Assembly (NCBI GenBank): GCA_902573015.1 | Contig: CACGIE010000012.1 | Location: 1 to 35,978, forward strand | Reading direction: 5' to 3' | Origin: an uncultured Candidatus Poseidoniales archaeon | GTDB taxonomy: Archaea > Thermoplasmatota > Poseidoniia > Poseidoniales > Thalassarchaeaceae | DNA length: 35,978 bases | Part shown: positions 1-8,262 of the stretch, in pieces | Layout: each line of letters begins with the position of its first letter | Numbering within the stretch: the stretch's first letter is position 1 | Position numbers and translations under genes: made by a program | Notes under the pieces: generated by a model | What the model was told of the DNA's origin: nothing | What the model saw: only the letters and a program-made list of their open reading frames with translations | The model's database searches: none

Positions 1-61
1 CTATGCGACTGATAGAGCGTCCTTCCGTTGCAGTTATGTCCTGAACTTAATCCCGCAAGCC

Positions 62-2119
62 ATGGTACAATCGGTAGCTATAATCGGAGCGGGAAACATG
101 GGCTCGGGCATCGCCCAGAAGAGCGCCACTGAGGGATTCTCCGTCCAGATGGTTGACAGGGAGGAGCAATGGGTGGACAAGGGCAAGGCCACCATAGACA
201 AGTTCCTCCAGGAGGCACTAGAGAGGCGGATCTTCCGACCCGAGCAGGCGGAAGGCATCAAGTCAAGAATCAGGGGTGTGGTCGGACACGAGAACGTCTC
301 CCCTGACACCGACCTCGTGATCGAGGCCGTCTTCGAGGACTTCGAGCTGAAGAAGGAGATATTCTCCAGCCTGGACAGCACATGCGGGGAGAACACGATT
401 CTGGCTACCAACACATCCTCGCTCTCCGTTAACGAGCTCGCCCAGCAGGTAGAGAGGAAGGACAGGTTCGTGGGGATGCACTGGTTCTACCATCCTGCCA
501 AGAACCGCCTCGTGGAGATAATCCCGGCCGAGACCACCTCCCAGGAGACGATGGACGCCGTCGAGCAGTACTGCAAGACGATGGGTAAGGTCATCATCAT
601 CTGCAAGGACAGGCCCGGATTCGTGGTGAACCGATTCTTCGTGCCCTGGATCAACGAGGCCTGCAGGCTCCTCGAGGAGGGAGTCGCCACGGCCGCGCAG
701 ATAGACGCAGTGGCCTGCAAGGAATTCAGAATCGGACTAGGCCCATTCGGACTGATGAACCTCACCGGACCCACGATCGCGCTACACAGCAGCGACTACC
801 TGTCCGATCAGCTCTCCGTACCCCGCTTCGCTGGTGCCGACAACATGCGCGCCCTAGTGGAGAAGGGCGAGACGTGGGAGATCGACGAGGATGGGGAATG
901 CGACGAGGAAGCATCCAGGATAATCAAGGAGAGGCTGATGGGTCAGGCCTTCGCGGTCTGCTCCCAGATAGTCGAGGAAGGAATCTGCAGCATGGAGGAC
1001 GTCGACAGGGGAGCCAAGGTCGGGCTAAGATGGACAATGGGCCCCTTCGAGATCGCCAACAGGATTGGAGTCACGGAGGCATCCAGGATGGCCATGGGAT
1101 ATGCAGACATGGCGGGTCTGGAGGTGCCCGAATGGTTCTCCCGGAGGTCCGATCCCTTCGAGTTCAGCTACGTCGACGTGGATGTGGACGAAGCTGGCAT
1201 CGCCACGGTCCTCATCAACAGGCCAGAGGCGATGAACGCGCTCAACGTCACAGTGGTAGGCCAGCTGGGCCGGGTGATGGAGGACCTCAATGCGAGGTCA
1301 GACGTTAACACAATCGTATTCGAGGGAGCGGGGAAGGCATTCGTCGCGGGTGCGGACGTGAAGTTCTTCGTCGACATGATTGGCGAGGACTCCTTCGACA
1401 AGATCGAGGAGTTCACCAAGGACGGCCACAGGGTCCTGAACATGATCGAGGACTCTCCCCACACCACGATCGCCCTGACTACAGGCCTGGCACTAGGCGG
1501 GGGTCTGGAGCTGGCACTGTCCTGCGACTACAGGGTGGGCACAGAGAAGACCATGCTCAGGTTCCCAGAGACCTCGATAGGGATCTACCCGGGTCTCGGA
1601 GGAACTCAGCGCGCTACAAGGGTCTGCGGGATAGAGGCAGCGCGCTTCGCCGTCCTCGCTGGCAACTTCATGGACGCACCCACGGCAACAGCACTGGGTT
1701 TCATCACCCATCTGGTCGATCCCTCAGAGGTCTCGCACACGGTCAGCACTATAGCTTCCTCCGGCAAGCCGGACGACAAGTACCCTGGCAGGCCATCAGA
1801 CCCGAGCCACCCGGTATCGTTCATTTCCAAGGCGTTCTACTCCGACGCCAACATGGGCGCGATCCTCTCCGGGGAGGTCCCAGAGGGATTCGACCCGGAG
1901 GACAAGAACATCGCAAGACAGCTAAAGTCGCTGTCCAGGGCCGCCCCGGTGGCCGTCAGGATCGCAAGCGATCTTCTTGACAAGGCACTCTCAACCGACC
2001 TCGCTGCAGGCCTCCAGCTGGAGCTGGACGCGCTAGACGAGATCTTCGCTACGCAGGATGCGTGCGAGGGCCTCTCCGCCCTGGTCGAGGGCCGTCGCCC
2101 GGAGTACCTGGGTTCCTAG
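62..2119 (+). CDS. 3-hydroxyacyl-CoA dehydrogenase / enoyl-CoA hydratase fusion
   Basis: This 685-residue protein probably carries out two successive steps of fatty-acid beta-oxidation in the cytoplasm: hydration of enoyl-CoA and NAD-dependent oxidation of 3-hydroxyacyl-CoA. The N-terminal dehydrogenase half opens with the nucleotide-binding glycine loop IIGAGNMGSGIA (about residues 7-18), followed by GMHWFYHPAKN (about 138-148), which contains the family's catalytic histidine. A second dehydrogenase helical segment with RWTMGPFEIAN lies near residue 325. The C-terminal third (from about 375) is a crotonase domain with the oxyanion-hole segments AGADVKFF and LALGGGLELALSCDY, and the PETSIGIYPGLGGTQ motif. 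The dehydrogenase-first order is typical of archaeal fusions and is the reverse of bacterial FadB. Codon use and gene order suggest a resident chromosomal gene. The start is taken at the first ATG; no Shine-Dalgarno sequence is visible, so it may be leaderless. Confidence 0.93.
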   Translation: MVQSVAIIGAGNMGSGIAQKSATEGFSVQMVDREEQWVDKGKATIDKFLQEALERRIFRPEQAEGIKSRIRGVVGHENVSPDTDLVIEAVFEDFELKKEIFSSLDSTCGENTILATNTSSLSVNELAQQVERKDRFVGMHWFYHPAKNRLVEIIPAETTSQETMDAVEQYCKTMGKVIIICKDRPGFVVNRFFVPWINEACRLLEEGVATAAQIDAVACKEFRIGLGPFGLMNLTGPTIALHSSDYLSDQLSVPRFAGADNMRALVEKGETWEIDEDGECDEEASRIIKERLMGQAFAVCSQIVEEGICSMEDVDRGAKVGLRWTMGPFEIANRIGVTEASRMAMGYADMAGLEVPEWFSRRSDPFEFSYVDVDVDEAGIATVLINRPEAMNALNVTVVGQLGRVMEDLNARSDVNTIVFEGAGKAFVAGADVKFFVDMIGEDSFDKIEEFTKDGHRVLNMIEDSPHTTIALTTGLALGGGLELALSCDYRVGTEKTMLRFPETSIGIYPGLGGTQRATRVCGIEAARFAVLAGNFMDAPTATALGFITHLVDPSEVSHTVSTIASSGKPDDKYPGRPSDPSHPVSFISKAFYSDANMGAILSGEVPEGFDPEDKNIARQLKSLSRAAPVAVRIASDLLDKALSTDLAAGLQLELDALDEIFATQDACEGLSALVEGRRPEYLGS

Positions 2120-2555
2120 TTCGCAGTTAGTGATACCACCCCGCAAGTCATACACGAAGTGGTCCTAAGCTCCGGGGTCAGGTACTCCCGGTACACCAGG
2201 CAGGGCGATCCGCAACTAGGGCATGCAGCCACGCCCTGCAGACCAGACATCACCATGCGCTCACTTCCTTCGCGGATACTCCGACCAAGGGGGCGCCCGG
2301 CAGTCTGCCATGGCTCTCACCACTATCTCGAATAGGCTCATTCAGAGATCCTCCTTTTCTTCCCAGGCATTCATCACTTCGTTCATCCATTGTTCCAACC
2401 ATTTGTCCATCTATGCTTTCCTCTTTAAAGTTAGTGCTTTTTTTACACCTACTAGTCAAAACCAATAGACTGACTCATATTAATGCCCAAGTATCCGCGA
2501 TCACATTACGGTGTGGTTTATACACTAGATACCATTCTAACTACTTGATAACACC
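2120..2555. other. 436-base gap without a convincing gene
   Basis: Open frames exist on both strands here (roughly 2223-2468), but they overlap each other, lack recognisable domains and have unremarkable composition, so I do not call them. A seven-T run at 2438-2444 could end plus-strand transcription. The AT-rich sequence TTTATAC at about 2516-2522 lies 35-40 bases before the next start codon and could be that gene's TATA box. The segment is more AT-rich after 2390 than before. Confidence 0.5.
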
Positions 2556-3014
2556 ATGCCGAAAAAGCCGATGTCGATCTCAGATGAAGACTACAAGAAA
2601 GTGAACGAAGCGATTTCAGCCGTGATGGATGACGGGAAACAAATCAGGTCTATCTTCGAGTCTTACTACGACGGCGACCCCGACATAGAGTGGGAGGTCG
2701 ACGCTGCAGTCGAGAGCTTCGACATCTTCAGCTCCAGATGGACCACTGAGATACTCTGCTGCCTGTACGTGGCCGGTCCGCGTAGGTTCAACGAGCTCAG
2801 GAAGCTCCTGCGAGGGATCTCCTCCAGGACGCTCTCCGACAAGCTGACCAAGTGCGTCGAGACAGGCTTGGTCGACAGAGTGGTCGAGACGACCAGCCCG
2901 GTGAAGGTGACATATCGGCTGACTGATCACGGCAAGGATGCTGGCAGGCTCTTGGGGCCTCTGGTGGCCTACATGAAGATCCACAGGGGACGAGTAATCA
3001 GGCACAGCGTCTGA
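2556..3014 (+). CDS. HxlR-family winged-helix transcriptional regulator
   Basis: A 152-residue DNA-binding regulator. From about residue 52 it follows the HxlR pattern closely: IFSSRWTTEILCCLY, then RRFNELRKLLRGISSRTLSDKL as the helix-turn-helix, LVDRVVETTSPVKVTYRLTDHG as the wing, and a final helix. About 45 N-terminal residues are extra and charged. Family members usually bind as dimers and often respond to redox or small-molecule stress; the target here is unknown. A possible TATA box lies 35-40 bases upstream. A second in-frame ATG five codons in is an alternative start. Confidence 0.85.
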   Translation: MPKKPMSISDEDYKKVNEAISAVMDDGKQIRSIFESYYDGDPDIEWEVDAAVESFDIFSSRWTTEILCCLYVAGPRRFNELRKLLRGISSRTLSDKLTKCVETGLVDRVVETTSPVKVTYRLTDHGKDAGRLLGPLVAYMKIHRGRVIRHSV

Positions 3015-3075
3015 ACGAGCATCCACGACTCAAGTGACCCTGCAAGGTTAAAGCCTGCATTTGTAGACTCAGGCC

Positions 3076-3726
3076 ATGGCAATAGTGAGGCAACTCCGCG
3101 AGTCCTACCCCTGGATTGCCGACTCGTTGACCGCTTTCGTGGCCGGTACCACTGGCCTCGCGGCCCTGATTCCATTCGCCCCGCTAGCCAGCGGAACTCT
3201 CTCAGCACCTAGGGAGAATGCATGGGAGCACCCACTGAGGGGCAGCATCCTCCGTACCCTGGAGAGATCGCCAGGAATACACTTCAGAGAGCTCCAGAGG
3301 CAGCTCGAGGCGGCTAATGGCACCCTTAGGCATCATCTCAGAGTCCTCGTCAACGAGAGGTCGGTAACCGTGGTACCAGTCAATGGGAGGACATGCTACT
3401 ATGCCGGTGCGCCCGCCCAGGTAGAGATTCTCGAAGGTACGGGAGTCACCGACCAGGCAACTGCAGCAGCGATGCTACCAGTCGGACTTTCAGGTGTACA
3501 GAGGAAGATTGTGACCAGACTGTCTGACTCGCCTAACCCCCCTTCGCAGGCCCAGCTGGCCAGGGATCTCGGCAAGTCTAGGACCACGGTGAACAGCGCA
3601 ATCGGCATACTAAGGAAGAGGGGGATAGTCAATCATGGCACTCTTTCCCTGGCTCCCCATCTCGATGGCCTGGGGATGTCGAATGTAGACTACCCGTGGT
3701 TGGAGATCCGTCAGGAATACGCCTGA
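3076..3726 (+). CDS. Two-winged-helix protein with an N-terminal membrane segment
   Basis: A 216-residue protein. Residues 14-40 are hydrophobic (around SLTAFVAGTTGLAALIPFAPLA) and could form one membrane helix. Next comes a winged helix near 55-105 (ILRTLERSPGIHFRELQRQL, then TLRHHLRVL) ending in the wing YYAG. A second helix-turn-helix lies near 140-190 (QAQLARDLGKSRTTVNSAIGIL). Membrane-tethered double-winged-helix proteins of this kind are common in euryarchaea and are usually of unknown target. The weak TATA element GTTAAAG lies about 27 bases before the ATG with no Shine-Dalgarno sequence, which fits a leaderless transcript. Confidence 0.75.
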   Translation: MAIVRQLRESYPWIADSLTAFVAGTTGLAALIPFAPLASGTLSAPRENAWEHPLRGSILRTLERSPGIHFRELQRQLEAANGTLRHHLRVLVNERSVTVVPVNGRTCYYAGAPAQVEILEGTGVTDQATAAAMLPVGLSGVQRKIVTRLSDSPNPPSQAQLARDLGKSRTTVNSAIGILRKRGIVNHGTLSLAPHLDGLGMSNVDYPWLEIRQEYA

Positions 3727-3810
3727 TTCGCGCCCCGACCCTAGCCAACGCTCTTGAGCCTAGGAACTCGCGACGATGGTGTGTTCTCCCTCAAACTGGT
3801 CCAACTACCA

Positions 3811-4866
3811 ATGCCATTGAGCAGCAGCGACCCTGACGTTCTGCTGGACTGGCTCTTGGAGTCGATGGGGTTGATCAGGAGGAGACAAGAGGTTCCGATC
3901 GGAGATATCCATTCCAGTGCACTCCACAGGATAATGAGGCATGCATTCCTAATTGACCCTCTCAAGGGATGGGACTCCAAGGAGCTCGGTGACGAGACCG
4001 GACTGTCAAACACCGGAGTCCACCATCAGATTTCCAAGCTTAGGGAGTGCGGACTAGTCTCTGCACACGTGGATGGTAAGTGGCACAGACACGTGCTCAG
4101 AGGCGGCTCAATTACAGCGGCAACGCGTCTGACTGGCTCTCAGGCAAGGTCGGTGCTCGCCGTCAGGCTGGCCGAGCTCTCCGCGATAGTCGAACCATCA
4201 GAGACTAGGATGGAGGTAGAATCTGAGGACGAAGACCCCCCATTCTCGATAAGGATAACAGAGAACCGTCCGAGGAGGGAGGGAATATCATCTGCAGACG
4301 AACTAGTAAGAGATCTCGGGCTCGCTGGAGACAACCCACGAGAGGAGGAAGACCTAGCGTTCCGAGTCCTCTCAGAAATTTGCTCCAGGGACCACCCAGT
4401 GACCCTGATCGCCCTCTCCGAGAGCCTGTCTGCCAGCAGGGGAAGGGTGAGCACCATAGTAGAGAGGATGAGAGCCTCGGGCATCGCCGAGAGGGTACCT
4501 ATGCTCGACCGCATACCCCAGGACGTTTTCTCAGCGTTGATGCGCCAGTACGATGCCAGAGGAGAGGGGTGGCTGATTACAAAGGGAGGTCTGGGGAGGC
4601 TCGATGAAAGCGTTTCTAAGGCCCTCTTGAAGGGAGTCATCGAGAGCTCCCTGGACATAGACGTGGTCAGGTCAACCCTCAGCACTGTTCCATCAGGGGC
4701 GCAGAGGGTTCTGCTAAACACTCTTGGAGGGAGGATGCCTTTCGGAGTCCGGATATCCTCTGCAGATCACGAGGGGGTTTCGGAGAGGGTAATGCGCCTG
4801 ACTGGCAGAGCCCTGAGAAGGATAGAAACCGTCGCGGAGAGGTTGGATGATTGTCTGGGAAAGTGA
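3811..4866 (+). CDS. Winged-helix regulatory protein, uncharacterised
   Basis: From this ATG the protein is 351 residues. The frame stays open to a TTG at 3754 and a GTG at 3781, so the start is uncertain. The first helix-turn-helix is clear: GWDSKELGDETGLSNTGVHHQISKL, followed by a short wing with WHRHVLRGG. A second possible helix-turn-helix lies in the middle (PVTLIALSESLSASRGRVSTIV). The last 100 residues are helical with no recognised domain. It follows two other helix-turn-helix genes on the same strand and probably belongs to the resident chromosome. The target is unknown. Confidence 0.7.
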   Translation: MPLSSSDPDVLLDWLLESMGLIRRRQEVPIGDIHSSALHRIMRHAFLIDPLKGWDSKELGDETGLSNTGVHHQISKLRECGLVSAHVDGKWHRHVLRGGSITAATRLTGSQARSVLAVRLAELSAIVEPSETRMEVESEDEDPPFSIRITENRPRREGISSADELVRDLGLAGDNPREEEDLAFRVLSEICSRDHPVTLIALSESLSASRGRVSTIVERMRASGIAERVPMLDRIPQDVFSALMRQYDARGEGWLITKGGLGRLDESVSKALLKGVIESSLDIDVVRSTLSTVPSGAQRVLLNTLGGRMPFGVRISSADHEGVSERVMRLTGRALRRIETVAERLDDCLGK

Positions 4867-4887
4867 CCCAATAATAGTCATACCAAT

Positions 4888-4898
4888 CAGTTAATTAC
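4888..4898 (+). promoter_or_regulatory. TATA-type promoter for the ATPase/DUF4435 pair
   Basis: An AT-rich stretch containing TTAATTA is centred about 27 bases before the GTG start at 4920. This is the expected spacing for an archaeal leaderless transcript, and no Shine-Dalgarno sequence is present. Confidence 0.45.
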
Positions 4899-4919
4899 AG
4901 GCTCTCTGTACACCAACCC

Positions 4920-6602
4920 GTGCCAGTATTCCTGGAACCTTCTCTTACCAGATTTAGCGTCAAACTCAGAGAGGATATTCATGATTGGTCAGAAGAACTG
5001 ACAGTAGACCTCGAGGAGTTCCCTTGCTCCATTCTGACAGGCATTAACGCCAGTGGAAAAACACTGTCGATGGGCGTGTTGCACCAATTATGCGACTTGC
5101 TAGTCGATTATGACGAAATCAAGAAAGAGAGACTAACAAATTTAGCGTTACAGGCAGGAATCGAGGAGGTCCGCGTCAGATTCGAGTATGAATGGTACTC
5201 TTCCGAGAGAGAGGAATCTTCGAAACTGTTCTGGTTTGGACTCAAAGAGGACATCTCCGGATACAATAGCCCGGAGGAACTTCAACAATCTTCTACTGAT
5301 TCCGAGACCTACAGGCGTCGCCTAGGTTCAGACCTTGTGGAAAAAGATGTTCGGTATGGCTCGCGAAGTCTTAACAGCAGAATAATTATTGATTTTGAGG
5401 CCAAGGCCATACGCAACCCAGACGACTCGTTTGATGGCGAATTACAACTCTCGCGAAGAGACGGGATATCATTCGATGTTCATCAGAGGATTTCAATATC
5501 TGAACCCCGCGGTCATCACGAGCCAGGCACAATTGCGACAATACCTACACCACGTTTTGAGGGACGAACCTTCAGAGAAGTTATCCTTGAAGATGAATTC
5601 AGGCTTTGCGCAACCGAAGATCTCCATGTCAGCGGCTTTGGCCCAATGAGGCTTTCAAAATCTTCGAAATCGAATGACTTCGCTGGAGACGCATGGAGGG
5701 AGATTCTGAGAGAAAGGACTGGAATTGCCTTCGATTACATGGATTACGCAGGGGAGGATTACTTTTTCGAAGATCCGAACATCATGCTTTCTTTCAAACC
5801 AATCTCTACAAGACTGTTGACCGTAGAAGGAGCATACAAGATCGACGAGGATACCAGGAAGGACTTGGAACGTGACATCTACCCCTTTTTCGCTCCGAGG
5901 GGTGAACTTTCAGTTAACCTCCTTATGGAGGCAATTTGGACCGAGCTCGTAAAGAAGCACAGAATGGAGTTTTCATTTAGGCGCCTCTGTGATGATCACC
6001 GCCCCACCGAAAGAGAACGGCAAGAAGCAATGGAAGATTGGTCGGAAGCCCTGGATCTGGGCTCCTCAATTGATGAAGAAGAATTTAGAGAGAGATATTG
6101 CACTACCTTGGCGATTTTTGAGATGTACGGTGTTAATTACAGTTACGATCACGGTCTCGTGGACTTCGAGGATGTACCAGCGGGCAAGTTCCATTGGGAT
6201 GACTTTGGCCCAGAGCCGATACCATTCGACGAGCAAACCTTAGAATACGAGATGCCGGAAAAAGCAAGAACTCTCCTAATAGAGAGTAGTCGAGAATTTG
6301 CTCTGTTCCACTCGCTCTCCAGGTTCCTTCCCTTCATTCACGAAATAATCCCCGAACACTTCTCCTCCGGACAGAAGCGACTGATCAACCTCCTCCTCGA
6401 TATCTCACTCTCCCCAGATGGATCTACGATCCTGATTGACGAACCCGAACTATCCATGCACATAGATTGGCAGGAAAAAATGGTTAGCTCCTTGATAGAA
6501 AGCTTCCCAAAACACAAATTCATCCTTGCAACGCATGCTCCTAGCATGGTAAAAGACCACCATGACTTGATTTTCTCGGTACCCCCAAGTGGTGAGACAT
6601 GA
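4920..6602 (+). CDS. ABC/OLD-type ATPase, PARIS AriA-like
   Basis: A 560-residue ATPase starting at a GTG. Walker A is GINASGKT (about residues 41-48). An ABC-type signature SSGQKRLINLLL lies near 481-492. Walker B with the catalytic glutamate is TILIDEPELSMH near 501-512, and the switch segment ILATHAPSM follows. The long insertion between these motifs is acidic. The next gene overlaps this stop by four bases and encodes a DUF4435 protein. In the known PARIS anti-phage system an ATPase (AriA) of this kind holds a DUF4435 effector (AriB) and releases it when a phage inhibitor of host defence is sensed. Assignment rests on this pairing. Another OLD-like or RecF-like ATPase with a partner nuclease remains possible. 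Confidence 0.72.
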   Translation: MPVFLEPSLTRFSVKLREDIHDWSEELTVDLEEFPCSILTGINASGKTLSMGVLHQLCDLLVDYDEIKKERLTNLALQAGIEEVRVRFEYEWYSSEREESSKLFWFGLKEDISGYNSPEELQQSSTDSETYRRRLGSDLVEKDVRYGSRSLNSRIIIDFEAKAIRNPDDSFDGELQLSRRDGISFDVHQRISISEPRGHHEPGTIATIPTPRFEGRTFREVILEDEFRLCATEDLHVSGFGPMRLSKSSKSNDFAGDAWREILRERTGIAFDYMDYAGEDYFFEDPNIMLSFKPISTRLLTVEGAYKIDEDTRKDLERDIYPFFAPRGELSVNLLMEAIWTELVKKHRMEFSFRRLCDDHRPTERERQEAMEDWSEALDLGSSIDEEEFRERYCTTLAIFEMYGVNYSYDHGLVDFEDVPAGKFHWDDFGPEPIPFDEQTLEYEMPEKARTLLIESSREFALFHSLSRFLPFIHEIIPEHFSSGQKRLINLLLDISLSPDGSTILIDEPELSMHIDWQEKMVSSLIESFPKHKFILATHAPSMVKDHHDLIFSVPPSGET

Positions 6603-7339
6603 CCAAAATACCCAGACTATTGGAGCAATTGAATGAGCCTTGGTGGGGCCCTACCATAGGGAAATTCTCATCCGGGAAAGCAGAACGCTTCCTGGTCTAC
6701 GTCGAGGGTGGTTTCGATGTACAATTCTTCCGTAGATCGGTATCAAGAACCATCAAAGAGAGAGTAGAGTTCAGGATCGCGGGCGGAAAAGACCAGGTAA
6801 TTGCTCTGGTCAAGAGGGACGACAAATCCTTCGGAGTCGTGGATATGGACTTCGATTTCAAAGATCACCAAATCGATCAACTTCCAATTATAGCTACAAA
6901 CTCTGATTGCTGCCTTTTCTGGAAACTTGTTCGTGAAATAGAAGGCGGAGAATTACAAGGCCTGATCACCAAGATCGTTAACAGATACGCCACTAATGGC
7001 GAGGCTCAACAGATGCATAACAGGATCCACAATGATCTCTCAGAAATAGTGGGCCAAATGGAAAAAGCGACCATTGAGAGGCTTTTTCGAGGGCATCATC
7101 GTGAAAAAGGGGGGGAGATCTCACATTTCGAGAAACATTTCAGCGAGCAAATCAACAAAGCAGGAATCAACGATCATGACTTCGAAGAATCGATCAAGAA
7201 CCTGTTCGAAGAGTTCGGCTCTAACATCGAACCGTATCAAATCCGATCTCAAATAAAAGAACATCTTCTGTCACCGGAGCACGCTGTAAAGAGCTCAAAA
7301 AGAGAGAAAATAGCGAACCGTTTTCTCAAACAACTGTGA
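6599..7339 (+). CDS. DUF4435 (TOPRIM-like) effector, PARIS AriB-like
   Basis: A 246-residue protein whose ATG overlaps the stop of the ATPase gene (ATGA), so the two are translationally coupled. The N-terminal half shows the TOPRIM-like layout of DUF4435: RFLVYVEGGFDVQFF (about residues 31-45) supplies the conserved glutamate, and FGVVDMDFDF (about 79-88) supplies the acidic DxD. The C-terminal half is charged and helical. In PARIS, AriB is the toxic nuclease unleashed by AriA; cleavage of host tRNA has been reported for the bacterial protein. The substrate of this archaeal relative is unknown. I cannot tell whether the pair belongs to the neighbouring mobile region. Confidence 0.7.
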   Translation: MTKIPRLLEQLNEPWWGPTIGKFSSGKAERFLVYVEGGFDVQFFRRSVSRTIKERVEFRIAGGKDQVIALVKRDDKSFGVVDMDFDFKDHQIDQLPIIATNSDCCLFWKLVREIEGGELQGLITKIVNRYATNGEAQQMHNRIHNDLSEIVGQMEKATIERLFRGHHREKGGEISHFEKHFSEQINKAGINDHDFEESIKNLFEEFGSNIEPYQIRSQIKEHLLSPEHAVKSSKREKIANRFLKQL

Positions 7340-7555
7340 TCACTCGTCGCAGTGACATTGCGCGCACAAGAAGTACATCCCAGGCATGGCGGAGCTCTCC
7401 ATCCCGCACCATAATTTCCCACGTTCTAAGGATTTCAAATCCACGTCATTGTGATATGGAATTTCCCTCCCGCAACCGCCTCCTACGGCGCTCAGTAGAA
7501 CCTCGCTTTTTCCAGAAACAGGGATGCTGCTCCCAAGCGAGCCGTCGTCCTTCAC
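7340..7555 (-). CDS. Possible small zinc-binding protein, perhaps truncated
   Basis: The frame ends tail-to-tail with the DUF4435 gene and gives 71 residues from a GTG. The C-terminal half looks real: a CG pair, then GKLWCG, then MPGMYFLCAQCHCDE, a plausible metal-binding ribbon. The reading frame continues upstream of the GTG with a coding-like stretch (KCPGQWGRVV) to a stop near 7597 without any good start codon. It may therefore be the 3' part of a gene cut off at about 7600, where the next module begins. Family unknown. Confidence 0.4.
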   Translation of the reverse strand: MKDDGSLGSSIPVSGKSEVLLSAVGGGCGREIPYHNDVDLKSLERGKLWCGMESSAMPGMYFLCAQCHCDE

Positions 7556-7613
7556 GACTCTGCCCCACTGGCCTGGACATTTGGCGTTTTCGTGAACTCA
7601 TATACTCTGAGAG

Positions 7614-7628
7614 AACTTGCAATTATTG
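7614..7628 (+). promoter_or_regulatory. AACTTGCAA promoter-like motif, copy 1
   Basis: AACTTGCAA, then TTATT, then a G at 7628 as possible transcription start. The predicted leader carries AAGGAG and reaches the ATG at 7651. It is the leftmost copy of the ten-copy motif and may mark the left limit of the module. Confidence 0.65.
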
Positions 7629-7650
7629 TATCAAAAAGGAGTTGGAAAAA

Positions 7651-8262
7651 ATGAGAAGGAAGGTGGATTCGAGAACAGTATGGTCCCTAACGGCGATCAG
7701 GAACGGCAAGCAAGAGAATGCAGATGAGATTGAGAATGCTCAGTTCTACTACGGTAGGTGGCAATCAGAGGTTGATGGCTCTAGGCCCAAGAGACTCCCA
7801 AGCGGACTAATTGGGGTGATATGTGAATCCGGGATGGAACAAACTGCCATGGAGTCGGGTTTCGTAATCTCGATGAGTGTCTCTCCAGAAAATCGTGATT
7901 ACTGGACACGTTTCGTCTCCACAATCACGGTCAGGGAAATGGACAGCAGGCTCTTCCACGATACTCGGACACTTTTCTCTAGAGATGGGGGCGATATGGA
8001 CACAATCGAGTTCGTGGACCTGTTCAATCCATGTGCAGGTGGCATGCGCATGCCGAACAAAATATGGATGAGGGTAGACGAGCTCCCGATGAGCTCAATC
8101 GGATGGGCGATGAGTTCGGGTCTGATGGATGGTGAGAAGAGCAGGCAGACCGACCTCAGCAGGTGGATTGGGAAGCCGAAGGACAACGAGGTCATCCCCA
8201 AGGACATATTGGCGCTGCCAGGGCCTCCCAGCAGGGCGTACTCATTCGATGACACCGACTAG
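7651..8262 (+). CDS. Hypothetical protein convergent with the RNA polymerase
   Basis: A 203-residue protein of unknown family. The start is set at the ATG at 7651 because AAGGAG lies about ten bases before it and the promoter-like motif lies 37 bases before it. The frame is open further upstream, but that part would read through the motif and looks non-coding. The protein begins with a basic stretch and has mixed alpha/beta composition (SGLIGVICESGM, FVISMSVSPENRDYW, MDTIEFVDLFNP), with no membrane segment or metal motif. Its last bases overlap the end of the polymerase gene by four bases tail-to-tail, so transcription of one could affect the other. Confidence 0.7.
   Translation: MRRKVDSRTVWSLTAIRNGKQENADEIENAQFYYGRWQSEVDGSRPKRLPSGLIGVICESGMEQTAMESGFVISMSVSPENRDYWTRFVSTITVREMDSRLFHDTRTLFSRDGGDMDTIEFVDLFNPCAGGMRMPNKIWMRVDELPMSSIGWAMSSGLMDGEKSRQTDLSRWIGKPKDNEVIPKDILALPGPPSRAYSFDDTD

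Noticed and set aside
4140-4721. 193-codon minus-strand frame opposite the winged-helix gene
   Set aside because: It is a Ser-rich shadow of a clear plus-strand gene.
7340-7650. Upstream extension of the plus-strand frame ending at 8262
   Set aside because: The extension is rich in Arg and Ser, lacks structure, crosses the motif, and the ATG at 7651 has a Shine-Dalgarno sequence.
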